From assembly GCA_963682025.1 (NCBI GenBank), contig OY821519.1:70560025-70624024 (forward strand): DNA of 64,000 nucleotides. The letters are read 5' to 3'. How positions within the stretch are numbered: position 1 is the stretch's first letter; each line of letters begins with the position of its first letter. A program made the position numbers and the translations under genes. Origin of the DNA: Cordilura impudica. Taxonomy: Eukaryota; Arthropoda; Insecta; Diptera; Scathophagidae. Below, piece after piece: positions 10,196-20,423 of the stretch. The notes below the pieces were generated by a model. The model saw only the letters and a program-made list of their open reading frames with translations, had not been told where the DNA came from and did no database searches.

Positions 10196-11170
10196 AAAAA
10201 AAAAAAAATGTAACACCTAACGCGAAATTATTCAAAAACAATTATTCAAAACAAAAATATTGATTTCTCATCCACTGTAACCGTTAAAATACTTTTATGT
10301 TATTGCAAGAGAAGCAACAAAGTTATCAGACATTTTTAGAAATTCGTTAAAAAAAGTTATTATTCAAACAATTTTTAAATGTTAAAGCAAAACATGTTTT
10401 AAAATTACAAATTATATTTAAGTATTGTGTTTTGTTAATATAATTTTTTAAATGTTTAAGTTTTATTATTTTTAATTTTAAGGGTTTGTGGTAAAACGGA
10501 ATTAAGCTTATTTTAGAAAATTTACTAAATTTAAATTTTGGGAGCATGCGACTTAATTCTATTCTTTCTTAGCAAACATGAATAGGGTTAAAACTTTTAG
10601 AATTGTGGAGAAAGTTAACAATTTGTTTAGAAATAAGTCTATAAATAAAATTAATTTGAAATAAATCCGTACAGATTTCTTTTTTCATTAGAAGCATTAA
10701 AAATGACATTCTTTTAGATTGATTCCACTTTATTTTGGCTGGATTCTTTATGAAACTTAACACAAACTAAAGCGTTGTGAAGAATTGTAAAATTAAAACG
10801 AAATATTTGTTGTTTCATTTTCATTATTACTTTCTTGTACATTCCTAATATCTGAATTTATTTAGCATTTGTTTTATTTCTTAATTAACTTAGGCATTTT
10901 TGATAAAATGTGAAAAATCTACAAAAAAAAAAAAAGAAAAGAATACTATTTTTTTTTTTATTATTTTTTTCCTTGTTCCAAGTTTCAGCGTCATCAACAT
11001 ACGTATGCCCCCAATGAGACACACCTTGGAAGTACCAACCATGTGCTTTATTATACAAGACATCACTGTTTTTACAAACAGCTTCTGTTGTTATTATATA
11101 CTTACATCTTAGTTTGTTGGTGGTGGGGGATACCTTACATACTCGTCTCTTATTATCACATCTCGTTTAT
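10196..11170. other. AT-rich sequence with a possible Tc1-type end
   Basis: 10218-10281 ('gcgaaattatt...tcatccactgta') resembles 13322-13398 ('gcgaaattatt...tcacccactgta'); CACTGTA is a common Tc1 terminus, so both may be remnants of one family. Nothing else is recognised between 10282 and 11170 apart from poly-A and poly-T runs. Confidence 0.35.
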
Positions 11171-11390
11171 GTACCCTATACCACTCAGTGGTCAGGGTAC
11201 AATGAGTTTGGACTGATTATTTTAAATACCCCGACTCAACTTATATTATAGCGATGTCCGTGAGTTCGTCTGTCTGTCCATGTAAACCTTGTAGTCGAAC
11301 TACAGGTCGCAAATTTTAAATATATTTTGATGCTATTTGGTATATAAGTTTTCGTCGCCCAAAAGTCAATTGCTATTGAAATTTGTGAAA
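11171..11390 (+). mobile_element. Family B repeat, 5' fragment
   Basis: 'gtaccctataccactcagtg', then a shortened core, gatgtccgtgagttcgtctg, 'ccatgtaaaccttgtagtcg' and 'gctattgaaatttgtgaaaa'. Similarity ends at about 11390, so the 3' two-thirds is missing. Confidence 0.7.
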
Positions 11391-11599
11391 AGTAACCTGA
11401 AATCTAAATTATGATGTACAGGAGTGACAATACAATGGAAACTTTCAACAAAATATATTTTTGACAACCATTCAGGTCAGTAAAAAATGAATTGTTGGAT
11501 CATTAAATTAAAAACTTTTTTATTAATTTCAAAATATGTATGTTTAATTTATTTAAAAAAGCAAAAGAATTGACATAAAATAATTTAAAACTTTCCCTC

Positions 11600-12310
11600 T
11601 ATTTTTGGTTCCAATATTTTGTTGTCAAATCGTGTCAGTATTTTTCGATCTACAATTTACCATAGATTTTCTATGGGGTTGAGATCTGGTGATTGGGGTG
11701 GTAATACCAAAACACTAACTGCATTAGATTGTAGCCATTCGGTTACAACTTCGGCGGATTATTTTGGTCATTGTCATGTTGGAACTTCCAGACCAGGGGC
11801 ATATTTTCCTCCGCGTATGGATACATTACGTGATTTAGAATTTGCCTGTATCCAACTTCAGTTAGAGTATCTTTTACTACATGAATTGGACCCATTCATT
11901 TGCCCGAAAAGCAACTCCATTCCATAATTCCGCCAAACTTAACAGTATTATTTGTATATTTTGGGTCTAGTATTTTTCCCTTTGGTCGTCGCACAAACGT
12001 TCCTCCTAAATTTATCGTGGACTCATCTGTTAAGAGAACAGTATGTATTGACCAGTTCATGTATTCTCCGATATCAGTGGTTTCTTCACAAGACGATAAC
12101 AACCAAGATCAGCCTCAATTGCTCGTCGGGAAACTGTTAGGGCACACATTTTTAGTTTCAAATTGGTGCATTTCAGATTTAAGTAGCATTTTTTGACATT
12201 TGTTAAACTCTTGCTATTAATTTATCCTGTCTTTGACTCATTTTACGGGGCCTCCCTCCGCCTACCTCTTTCACGATATTTCTTGATAATTTTTGAAATC
12301 AACGATTTTT
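11600..12310 (-). pseudogene. Tc1-family transposase relic (DD34E type)
   Basis: Read on the minus strand from about 12300 downwards: a helix-turn-helix/basic end (GGGRPRK-like), then VLLTDESTINLGGTFVRRPK carrying the first catalytic Asp, a block reading KFGGIMEWSCFS, QHDNDQNNP with the second Asp, and LPPQSPDLNPIENLW (about 11660-11705) with the catalytic Glu in PIENLW. All three catalytic residues survive but lie in different frames, separated by frameshifts and stops, for example after CFSGK at about 11896. The longest piece is 11896-12102. The encoded enzyme would cut and paste at TA. Length is close to the usual ~340 codons before damage. Ends are not certain; 'tacaggagtgacaa' at 11413 is a possible left terminus. 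Confidence 0.8.
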
Positions 12311-12654
12311 TCATAAAATATTTCTAACAAATTTTCTTTTGCTTAAGACCAGCGGGAAAATTGCCTATTATCCTATTTTAGTCATTATTTTTTGATAATT
12401 AATTATAAGATTAAAACATTAAAAAATACAATTTTTTTTTTAAAGTTGAAAAAAAAAAATGCCAGAAATTATAAATATTTAAATAACGTATAAAAAATTA
12501 TTTAAGCTCAAGGTCTTAAATAATTATTTATATTAAAATTACAACAAAAAGGTCGAATAACACACATATTGAATATTTAAATAACGTTTAAGATTTTCAA
12601 TTTTATTATTTTTTTATAAAAATAAACAATCTTATTTTCGATCTTTATCAATTT

Positions 12655-13130
12655 AATGATTGAGTTTGAAATTGTTCAGGCTCAAAAAAAAAAAAATGAT
12701 AAAATTAAAAATACGGAGGGCACGCCGTTAACGCTAAATGTAAGTTTAGCAAAAACAAATTGTTTTTCTTGTTTTTTCAAGACAAAAACAAACACGTATA
12801 TTGTAGTATGCAATGTATACTCGTATACAATCATATTTGTTTCAAAGTTGTTCTATATTTTAGTTTGTTATATTGGAAGAGGCTTAAATAGTATAACTTT
12901 TGCTTGAATTCTCATTTGGTTGCTTTCAGCAAATATATATGAATTTAACTTTTTACCAAACAAACTATCTACTGCTTTTGGTTACTGATGAGGGTTGGTG
13001 ACTCTTCCCGAAACAGCTGTATAACCTGTCATGCAGAATATAGATCAATTTTTGAAACAAATGTGCTAATGATTTTGCTTTATTTAAAGTAAAAACATTT
13101 GATCTTGAGCCTGAACAATTTCAAAATCAA
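12655..13130. mobile_element. Candidate MITE with ~27-bp inverted ends
   Basis: 'gattgagtttgaaattgttc' plus 'aggctcaa' at 12658 is repeated in inverted orientation at about 13100-13127 ('ttgagcctgaacaatttcaa' plus 'aatcaatc'), with 2 or 3 mismatches. The ~415-bp interior shows no protein similarity. Clear target duplication not found. Confidence 0.5.
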
Positions 13131-13321
13131 TCGTTTAAGATTTTCTACATTTTCTTTCATACCATCTTCAATTTTAATTGTTTTAAACAACTCTGGTACA
13201 GAAGCTTAAAAGTTTTCATTGTTTTGGCATCCAAAAAAAAAAAAAAATACTTTTTTTCGTTTATGTATTTTTTGTAACCAAAAATTATGACTTCGCAAAA
13301 AATACATAATCTTAGGACTTA

Positions 13322-13398
13322 ATGCGAAATTATTAAAAAATAATTGGCAAATTTAAATTTGTTTAAAAAAGAGTTCAATTAATTTTCACCCACTGTAT
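13322..13398. repeat. Possible Tc1/mariner-type terminus
   Basis: 'gcgaaattattaaaaaataa' through 'tttcacccactgtat'; resembles 10218-10281. CACTGTA outward end is compatible with a Tc1-like TIR but no partner end was proven. Confidence 0.3.
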
Positions 13399-13618
13399 AT
13401 ATTTTATTTATTTATTTATTTATTTTCGGTCTATGGATACAATATTACAGACTAGCAAGAAAACGTAAAAATATATTAATTAAAAGAACTTAACATTATT
13501 TAAAATAAATCTAAATTGGGTATGGGGAACAGTAATATCCAAAATATTGCAGTAATTATTAAATAATCTATAAGCCTTTGTGAGCAGTTCATTTAATGCC
13601 TAATCTGTTTTATGCATA

Positions 13619-13997
13619 TCTGTAATATTAATAGGTAAGGCGATTTCTTGTGACCGATATTTTGTTCTACCGTTTTATCCCGATTTTGACCAAACGTATA
13701 TTATTTGAAAGGTATTTCTTTTTAGCCGATTTGCAGATTTACAGATTTTTAAATTTTTTACTTCATTTTGAGTAAATTGCATTTAAAGTTGCTGCTAACA
13801 CATACATAAAATTATAGAATGCTATGTATGTGTTTATTAAATTTGTTAATATGTTTGTAATAAAAATGAGTTTACCCTTTTGTGTTGATTTGCGAATTGG
13901 CTATAATTGATTAGCATACCTTTAGGGTCTTTATTTAATGAAAAATTAAATTTCCTAGAATTTGCACTCGCGAATGTCGAGGGCTGGAAACTGCTAG
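13619..13997 (+). mobile_element. Family D element, copy 1 (Helitron-like, nested in LINE)
   Basis: Starts TCTGTAATATTAATAGG after an A and ends CTGCTAG before a T. A near-palindrome (ctcgcgaatgtcgag) lies about 11 bases before the CTAG end. It interrupts the LINE, which supplies the outer boundary on both sides. Other copies: 44354, 50381, 52890, 53630 and 63601. Confidence 0.65.
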
Positions 13998-14905
13998 TCA
14001 ACATAAAAGAATATATCAATTCTCCGTAACACCCTTGGAGGAACATAAATTTTAATTAATTGTAACATTTCACCACAAATAATACCGTGTAAAATATTTA
14101 AAGAAAATATCTTGCTTCACACTTCCAAAGTTTTCATTGAAAGTAGAGCACACTTATTCTCATAAGGCACAGAAAGAGAAGGAATTAGAATATGATGCAG
14201 ACTGAAAATTTAAAAATGAAAGCGCATACTTTATAAATTTAACTTAAATTTTCTCAATACGATTTATGTGAATAGCTGCATTAGGACTCCAAATAAATAA
14301 AGCGTATTCTAACTTTGATCTAACAAAAGAAGTAAATAATGCTTTCTTAGTATAATGGTCAAAGAGTTTCGACGAATAAAACCAAACATTGTATATGATT
14401 TTGGTATCACATAATTTGAGTGACTACAAAAGGATAGCTTAGGATCAAAAATTACACCTAAGTCGAAAATTTCCTCTACAGATGATAAAACATGATGTTT
14501 CATTACATATCGAGAAAGAAGAATATGTCGACATTTATGAAACGTCATATGAAAACATTTTCCAGTATTAAAAGGAAGGCCATTGCAATCAGACCGTAAA
14601 ATAACCCTATTTAAGTCATCCTGAAGATCAGAAATATCTCTAACCGTTGAAATTGGTTTGAAAACTTTAAGATCATCAGCATACAAAAGATATTTCGAAT
14701 TTTTAAAACAGTGATAAATATCATTTATAAAAATATTAAAAAGTAAGGGACCCAAGATACTACCTTGCGGTATATCAGAGGTCAAAATGCAATATCTAGA
14801 ACAGATTCCATCTATTGAAACCGTAGAAAGGCGGCCAGTTAAATAATAACGAAACCAACTAAGCATTTCCTAATGGAGACCAAATTTGAGTAAATTTTGA
14901 CAAAA
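13998..14905 (-). pseudogene. Non-LTR reverse transcriptase fragment
   Basis: A 185-codon frame (14309-14866) carries reverse transcriptase motifs in the right order: LSWFRYYLTGR, PQGSILGPLLFNIFINDI and the catalytic YADD in LLYADDLKVF, then the thumb-side block DLGVIFDPKLSF. Upstream similarity (LLKFGLH) continues to about 14900 across an in-frame stop. Downstream (LEYALFIWSPNA, then SLNILHGI) it continues to 13998 across stops. The enzyme would copy RNA at the chromosomal target. Endonuclease domain missing, so inactive. Spacing of motifs fits the jockey/CR1 group; the exact clade is inference. Confidence 0.85.
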
Positions 14906-14909
14906 TTTG

Positions 14910-15072
14910 GTTATGGGAACATTTTTTTTTAGCCATAGTCCCCATATAAAGCAACCCCGATCTTCACTATCAACAGACAGAAAAAAATGGCATAGATGTT
15001 TCCAAAATTTAGTTTGTATATGTTTTTGTGAAATATAAATGAACTTAAAAGTATGGTCATCATCGGTCCATT
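14910..15072 (+). mobile_element. Family B repeat, internal fragment
   Basis: 'agccatagtccccatataaa', 'cccgatcttcact', 'aaatttagtttgtatatg' and 'tcatcggtccattt' match the middle of family B. It meets a minus-strand B copy head to head at about 15075. Confidence 0.65.
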
Positions 15073-15218
15073 TTAAAACAAGTAAGAAAATTATAGTCGG
15101 TCTAGACCGATTATACGATACCGACTATACGATACCCTATACGATACCCTTGTTATTAATTTGTTTGCCTTCGGATATGAAATAGTTCATATCGGACGAT
15201 ATATTTATATGCGTCTGC

Positions 15219-15465
15219 GGAAAATTTCCCGAAAACAATTTCCCGAAAACAATTTCCCAAATACAATTGCCCGAAAACAATTGCCCGAAAAAACAATTCC
15301 CCTAAAACAATTTCCCGAAAACAATTTCCCGAAATTACAATTTCCCGAAAACAATTTCCCGAAAACAATTTCCCGAAATTACAATTTCCCGAAAACAATT
15401 TCCCGAAATTACGATTTCCCGAAATTACGATTTCCCGAAAAAAATTTCCCGAAAATACAATTTGC
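15219..15465. repeat. Left Foldback arm, 14-15-bp tandem units
   Basis: About 17 units of ACAATTTCCCGAAA or ATTACAATTTCCCGAA. They give spurious frames reading EKTISRNYNFP-like repeats. Confidence 0.9.
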
Positions 15466-15808
15466 CTATTTTTAGTTTACAACTTCCCATATATTCTTGA
15501 TTTCCCCCATTAAAAAAACTTGCTGCATACGATTTCTTCAAAAAACAATTTCCCGACTTCTCGAAAAAACAATTCCCCCACCCCGCACCGCGCCCTTCCT
15601 CTTCCACCCTCCCTCGTCATCCGGACCTATTTATTGGAGTGTCATACGCTTATTTTTTTCATTGTGACTTTGAACACTTCGGTATTCAGACTTCCCGACG
15701 GATAACGCTCACTCCATCACATCCTGCCCATGCAGTAGCTGCTACGGAATCGTTACCATCTTGCATAGCGAAGTTTTTTAGTTATTTGGGTTGTAATACT
15801 CAGTTACT

Positions 15809-16149
15809 ATGCCACTCGAATTCCTGGATAGCGAAAAAGAAAAACCGAGGTTGCTTTTGAATGGTTTCTTGTATCATGACGACGGTCAGTCCGTTGATAG
15901 CGTTTATTGGCGTTGTATCCTTTATCGAGGAAAACATTGTACCGGTAGGGTCATAACAACGATACTATAAAAAAAGAGGCTCTTCACAATCACAGTGCCG
16001 AAGCGGCTTTCGTTGCTAAAGAAAAAATCGTTAATGAGCTAAAAGATCTTGCCCGGACCACTACATCAAGTGGTCATGAGCTGATTGCTCGCGCTTCGGT
16101 CGGAATTTCTGATGGTATTGTTCGGAAATGCCATCAACAAGCTCTTTGA
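15809..16149 (+). pseudogene. FLYWCH zinc finger and MULE transposase N-terminal remnant
   Basis: From the ATG at 15809 the frame reads MPLEFLDSEKEKPRL, then a FLYWCH-type finger: NGFLYHDDGQS, SVYWRCILYRGKHCTGRV. This has the Y-W-x-C...C spacing and precedes the expected basic TT end; the frame stops at 15968. After a one-base frameshift in the 'actataaaaaaagagg' run, the next frame (15973-16149) continues LHNHSAEAAFVAKEKIVNEL and RASVGISDGIV. HNH follows the finger as the last zinc ligands, and the rest matches the linker that joins FLYWCH fingers to MULE-type catalytic domains. The catalytic domain itself is absent. FLYWCH fingers bind DNA, here presumably the element's own ends. No similar sequence elsewhere in the window. 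Confidence 0.75.
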
Positions 16150-16152
16150 AGA

Positions 16153-16345
16153 AATAGTAATTTCGGGAAATTGTACATTCGGGAAATTGTGTTCGGGAAA
16201 TTGTATTTCGAGAAATTGTAATTTAGGGAAATTGTAATTTCGGGAAATTGTGTTCGGGAAATCGTAATTTCGGGAAATTGTCATTTCGGGAAATTGTGTT
16301 CGTGAAATTGTAATTTCGGGAAATTGTTTTCGGGAAATTTTCCGC
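16153..16345. repeat. Right Foldback arm, inverted tandem units
   Basis: About 13 units of TTTCGGGAAATTGT(AAT), the reverse complement of the left-arm unit. Confidence 0.9.
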
Positions 16346-16957
16346 AAATCATTTATATGGGCACTTGGTCGAAGAATGGACCGATCCTCATGATATTTGG
16401 TAAGGTCACTTATATTTTTCAAATACATACACAAATCAAATTTGAGAAAAATCTCTGGAATATTTTTGTTTTTTGATAGATTTAAGTGAAGATCGGGGAT
16501 CAGCTTCATATGGGGGCTATGACTAAGAATTGTCCTATAGGGTTTATTTTTGCACTACTGATTAATAGATTTAATAAACACACACAAAATCAATTTGACC
16601 GAGATTTATATGATATTGATCTTATGTCAATTTAAGTCGATCTCGAATGGGTCATTTGTATGGGGACTAGGTCTGAACATGAAACGATTTTCACCAATTT
16701 CAATAGTGTTCATCCTATGGCCAATGGAAGCTTATAGACAAAATTTCATCAAAATATATTCATATATGTAACCTGTAGCCTGATCACAAGGTTTACATGG
16801 ACACACAGACGGACGGGGGGACGGACGGACATCGCTAAATCAACTCAGAAAGTGATTCTGAGTCGATCGGTATAATAAAAGATGGGTCTAGGTCCAATAT
16901 TTTTGGTAGTTACAAACATAAGTCATTATACCCTGACCACATAGCGGTATAGGGTAT

Positions 16958-17851
16958 AAATAGCATTTAATAATAGTAATGACACTCAAGTCTGTGGTTT
17001 TCTGGAATAACCGCGTTTGTCCATTTTTGTCAGTTTTGAGTTAATGATGCCAAATCTATTAATTTTTAACGCTCTTTACATGTGTTAAATTTTTTTAAAA
17101 AAAATATTGACCATTTCTGAGTTTTTTCTTTAAATAACGACGTAACTTAAAAGTTTAGTAAATTAATTTGCAGCACTAACGACGTATGTCAACCTGCGTT
17201 TAATCGCTGACAAATTATTTTCTCAGAAAACGACACATAGCGACATACGTTGTTATTAATGAAAAAAAAAATGCAAAATAATTTTGGATTATTTTTCAGT
17301 TTATAACCACTTATATAAACTTGTGTGTTTATTTCTGTTATTTTTTGTCACTATTATTCTTGATACGTTGTTATATTCTCATCCTAAGTCCCGTTAACTT
17401 TTTGTTGAACAAAAAAATCCATTTTTCAAGCAACAACAACTTATGTCTACGTGGTTGGTTGCATTGGTAGTTTTCTTTTCCAAAGAAAACGACGTTTGTC
17501 GACATAAGTTGTTATATCTGTACACACTTTAAGTGTAATTTACATATTGTTTTTTCGTCCTTCTCTATTCCTCTGAAGATTTTTGACTCAAAATTTTATA
17601 TAAAGTATTTATTGCCCATATCTACAGGACTGTTAGATAAAAAGCTCTAAAATCTTTATATCGAGCCCATAATTTCAAATATAACGTTTTTTGGCTCCCC
17701 TGAACATTTTGATTTTATGACATACGCGGTTATTCTAGAAAACCACAGAAGTTTGGTTTATGCTTATTTTCTAGGTCCTAAGACCTTTTGTCGCCACTAA
17801 TGTTATAGGCTATCCTATGTTCGGCTTAGACCAACTATAACTTCTTGTTTT
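16958..17851 (+). mobile_element. Family B 3' fragment, split by a family-C element
   Basis: 16976-16991 ('taatgacactcaagt') and 17749-17851 ('aagtttggtttatgcttatt' ... 'cggcttagaccaactataac' 'ttcttgttt') join, after removal of one AAGT, into the family-B order 'cactcaagtttggttt'. Its terminal palindrome is degraded. Confidence 0.65.
16992..17748 (+). mobile_element. Family C transposon, copy 1 (757 bp, 4-bp target duplication)
   Basis: Terminal inverted repeats CTGTGGTTTTCTGGAATAAC... and ...GTTATTCTAGAAAACCACAG (about 30 bp, ending in CGCGTATGTC). It is flanked by AAGT on both sides, and the disrupted family-B sequence confirms that AAGT was single before insertion. The interior has no open frame but about eight copies, in both orientations, of a word close to AACNACGTATGTC. 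Confidence 0.85.
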
Positions 17852-18838
17852 TCCCGTTTGTTTTCATTATATATCATACTCAGTACTCAGAGTGTCTGAT
17901 TGTGTTTATTGCTTTGCGTTTGGCTTATGTGCGACACTGACAGTGGCAGAGAGGAACCATCCAGTAACCGTGCTCTAGCCTTCATACGAAACAGTTGCTG
18001 ATGATGACGATGATAGTAATGGTGACGTTATATTTGGTTGATAAAACAAAAAAAAAAATGTACAAAAAATAAAAGCAAATATATAAATGTTTTATATTGC
18101 AACTGAAAGAGCAATGTTTGTTTTGTTTGTAAGTGTATGTATTGCAATTCATTGAAATACAAATTTATATTAACATTTGCTAAATATAAAGAGAATGAAA
18201 AATTCAATACCGTGAATGAGTGTAACCAAAAATCTCTTAAATATTCATTCAAATGTGTGTTAACAGGGTAAACAAATTTAAAGTGAACACAGTTGCTTTA
18301 ATTAAACCTACGATTTAAATGAATATCGGTTAACTAGCAAAAAAAAAAAATTTGTTTCTAGCTAAATACACTTTGTCCCACATTTTATAATTTTTGTATC
18401 CCTTCCAAATGATAGGATTTCTCAAGGTCCTTAAAATAAACATTTGCTTGATCAATGATGTTATCGTTGAAGGAGTAGAAAGAGAATGTGGCAGATGAGG
18501 TAGAAATTCGTAGCGCAATTTATAGAATTTTAGCAAAAACGTCTGATCGAAGGCTTTTCACCAAAAATGTTTTTTTTTATATTTTGACAACTTTTAAAGC
18601 GGAATATGAATTTTTATAGTCCAAAAGTTTTTCGAAAATCTTTATTTTTAATTTTTTGGAGATCGGTAAAGGGTCGCTGAAATCAAATCGATAGATATAT
18701 AAAAAAAAAAAGTGAGATTATGAAATATAAATTTTTTATTTTCTTTCTCTCCTGATAAGAAAATTATCAGTTTTATGGCCTTTAAATTAAAAATTCAGTA
18801 TTATCCAAGTTTCAAACCTCAATAACTCGAAAAATATA
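17852..18838. other. AT-rich sequence, nothing recognised
   Basis: 17880-18030 is slightly less AT-rich with no repeat copy in the window; no coding frame was recognised. 18541-18838 has poly-T/poly-A runs only. Confidence 0.5.
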
Positions 18839-20269
18839 CAGTGGACGTCCAATAGTACGTACTTTCATTTCCACGAATTTCCAATAGTACGAAAGGCAAA
18901 TTTTTGCACTGGCAGTTTTGTAGTACGAATCAAAAACAATTTTGCTATTCGATAGTACGAATAACTGTATTTTTGGAGGAATATGCTTGTTTTAAATTTT
19001 ACTTTGAAGTTGTTTACTTTTTTTTTTTCTTCGGCCAACTGCCAAATAGTCAGTTGGTACAAAATTTGTATCGCGTGTTCTATATTTGATACATAAAAAT
19101 GTTCAAAGAGAAAGAAGTTAATAAAAGCAAATTTCTTTAGAAAACAAGTTAAAAATTATTAAAGACAGTGAAAGTGAAAAATCTCTGTATGAAAATTTTG
19201 TAGCTGTATAAGTCGAAACATCGGCACTATAAGAAAACAGAAGGCGTAACATTTAGCTGCAACAAGTGCACTAAAATCCCGCTACAGAATAGCAACTGGC
19301 GAGTTAAAAAAAAATGGAAGTGGGGAGTACGCAGTTCAAATACAAGGATCTGGAATTTCAGAAAAACTTATGGAGGCGACTTTTTTGCTAGTGATGGCGA
19401 AAAACTATTCACCCCTATTATGTAAATCGTCATCGTCGTCACTTTGAAGTTATCAAATTGAGTCACGTCGACATCACCTCGACGACTAATTGATATTATC
19501 TAGAAGTGTTGTGTTGATGCTTTTAGAAAATATCAATTTATCATCGAGATGATGTCGAGTCGAGTTAATAATTAGCTACTGTTATTAAGGAGCACGGTCT
19601 GACTCATGAGGTAGTTTTTAATGCAGATGAACTCAGAATTTATTAGAAAAGGTTGCCGGACAAAACGTGTGTACATCAGGGTGAAAATTCTGAACCTGGC
19701 AGGAAACTCTCAAAGGAGAAAATAATGTTTTTAATTTGTTAGAATGCTGAGGGAACAAAGAAGATTAAATCTCTTGGGATTGGAAAATCCCAAAATCCAA
19801 GATGTTTTCGTAAAATTTTTTTTTTATCGATAATGCTACAAGGCATCCCCTGCACAAGAATTAGTGCAGGTAACTAAAGAATGAAAATAATGGGTTAAGT
19901 ATATGCAGCTTGCTATCGAAAATTACGGCTTTATCTGGAGATTTTGAAACATCTCTCAAAAAGACAGATTTGTTTGAATCAATATCTTTGGTTGCAATGT
20001 CATTGGAAACGCTCTGTGCTGAGTTGCTAAAAATGCTGGAAAATTGTTTAAGTGACAGAGGTTTCGATGATGAAGATAATCTTTCCCTTTCAGCCTTACT
20101 AGATGCGACATATTTTTTTTTGTTTTAAATAAAACTAATTTAAATTAAATTATCTGCATGTGTTCTATTTTATATAAAAGGAGGAAAAAACTGTAGTCCA
20201 ATAATACGAATTTTTCGACATTACGAAAAGGCCTGACATTATATAATTCGTGCTATTGGACGTCCACTG
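18839..20269 (+). mobile_element. pogo/Tigger-type transposon, degraded, complete ends
   Basis: Inverted ends CAGTGGACGTCCAATAGTAC (left) and its inverted match ending ...GGACGTCCACTG (right, 1 mismatch in 21). TA flanks both ends (18837-18838, 20270-20271). CAGTG ends, TA target and coding remains all fit the pogo branch of the Tc1/mariner superfamily. Several outer motifs (ccaatagtacga) recur just inside each end. Confidence 0.85.
19087..20128 (+). pseudogene. pogo/Tigger transposase relic
   Basis: Order along the plus strand: a CENP-B-like HTH remnant (KRKRS...KLKIIKDSESEKS) at about 19090-19210; then, from about 19585, KEHGLTHEVVFNADELRIY with the first catalytic Asp in NADE; LPDKTCVHQG; GRKLSKEKIMFLI; IGKSQNPRCF; and IDNATRHPLHKN with a second Asp (about 19830). 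A C-terminal frame of 72 codons (19910-20128) ends with an acidic DEDN stretch. Stops and frameshifts separate the blocks, and roughly 200 bp at 19395-19590 fits poorly and could be a small insertion. The enzyme would have excised the element at TA; it is dead. Assignment rests on the DDE blocks and the ends together. Confidence 0.8.
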
Positions 20270-20423
20270 TATGCACTATATTTGTGCGTAAAAATAAATC
20301 CGTTCAATTAGTCTTCGAAATACCGTTGATTTGAACCCCATGATTAAATTGGTATATTTTGGAACAAAGCTCATATTTATGGAGTACATTTTTTATATCT
20401 AAAAAAAAAAATTATTTTTTGTC

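Larger units (their letters stand above)
13396..14905 (-). mobile_element. Jockey-type non-LTR retrotransposon, 5' truncated, interrupted
   Basis: On the minus strand the element runs from about 14905 to 13396. It contains the C-terminal half of a reverse transcriptase ORF and ends in (AAAT)n (seen as atttatttatttattt at 13403-13425), the expected LINE 3' tail. It is split by the family-D element at 13619-13997; LINE coding resumes on the far side with 'NELLTKAYRLFNNYCNIL' and similar sequence at about 13500-13600. The 5' part of the reverse transcriptase and all of ORF1 are absent, as usual for truncated LINE copies. Confidence 0.75.
15212..16350. mobile_element. Foldback-type element (Mutator-like, FB-like)
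   Basis: 1139 bp with long inverted arms made of short tandem repeats: (ACAATTTCCCGAAA)n in the left arm and its reverse complement in the right arm. Both ends read GCGGAAAATTTCCCG inward. It is flanked by a 9-bp direct repeat ATTTATATG (15203-15211 and 16351-16359); intact family-B copies have this sequence once, so it is a genuine target duplication. Drosophila Foldback elements also make 9-bp duplications and carry tandem-repeat arms. The centre holds FLYWCH/MULE coding remains, placing it in the Mutator superfamily. Confidence 0.8.
15077..16957 (-). mobile_element. Family B repeat, minus strand, split by a Foldback element
   Basis: 15077-15211 is the B 3' end (AACAAGTAAGAAAATTATAG and its palindrome, then 'atgaaatagttcatatcgga'), and 16351-16957 is the rest ('atatgggcacttggtcgaag' to 'tatagggtata'). 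Joining the two across the insert, and dropping one copy of ATTTATATG, restores the order seen in intact B copies. A short duplication of 'cgatacc..ctatacgatacc' lies near 15117-15150. Confidence 0.8.

Noticed and set aside
11619..12196. Plus-strand frames of about 100 codons
   Set aside because: Antisense to a Tc1 transposase relic with recognisable DDE motifs on the minus strand.
15161..15475. 104-codon frame with NFPKTISRN repeats and its partner at 16066-16509
   Set aside because: Both are Foldback arm tandem repeats and flanking family-B sequence, not coding.
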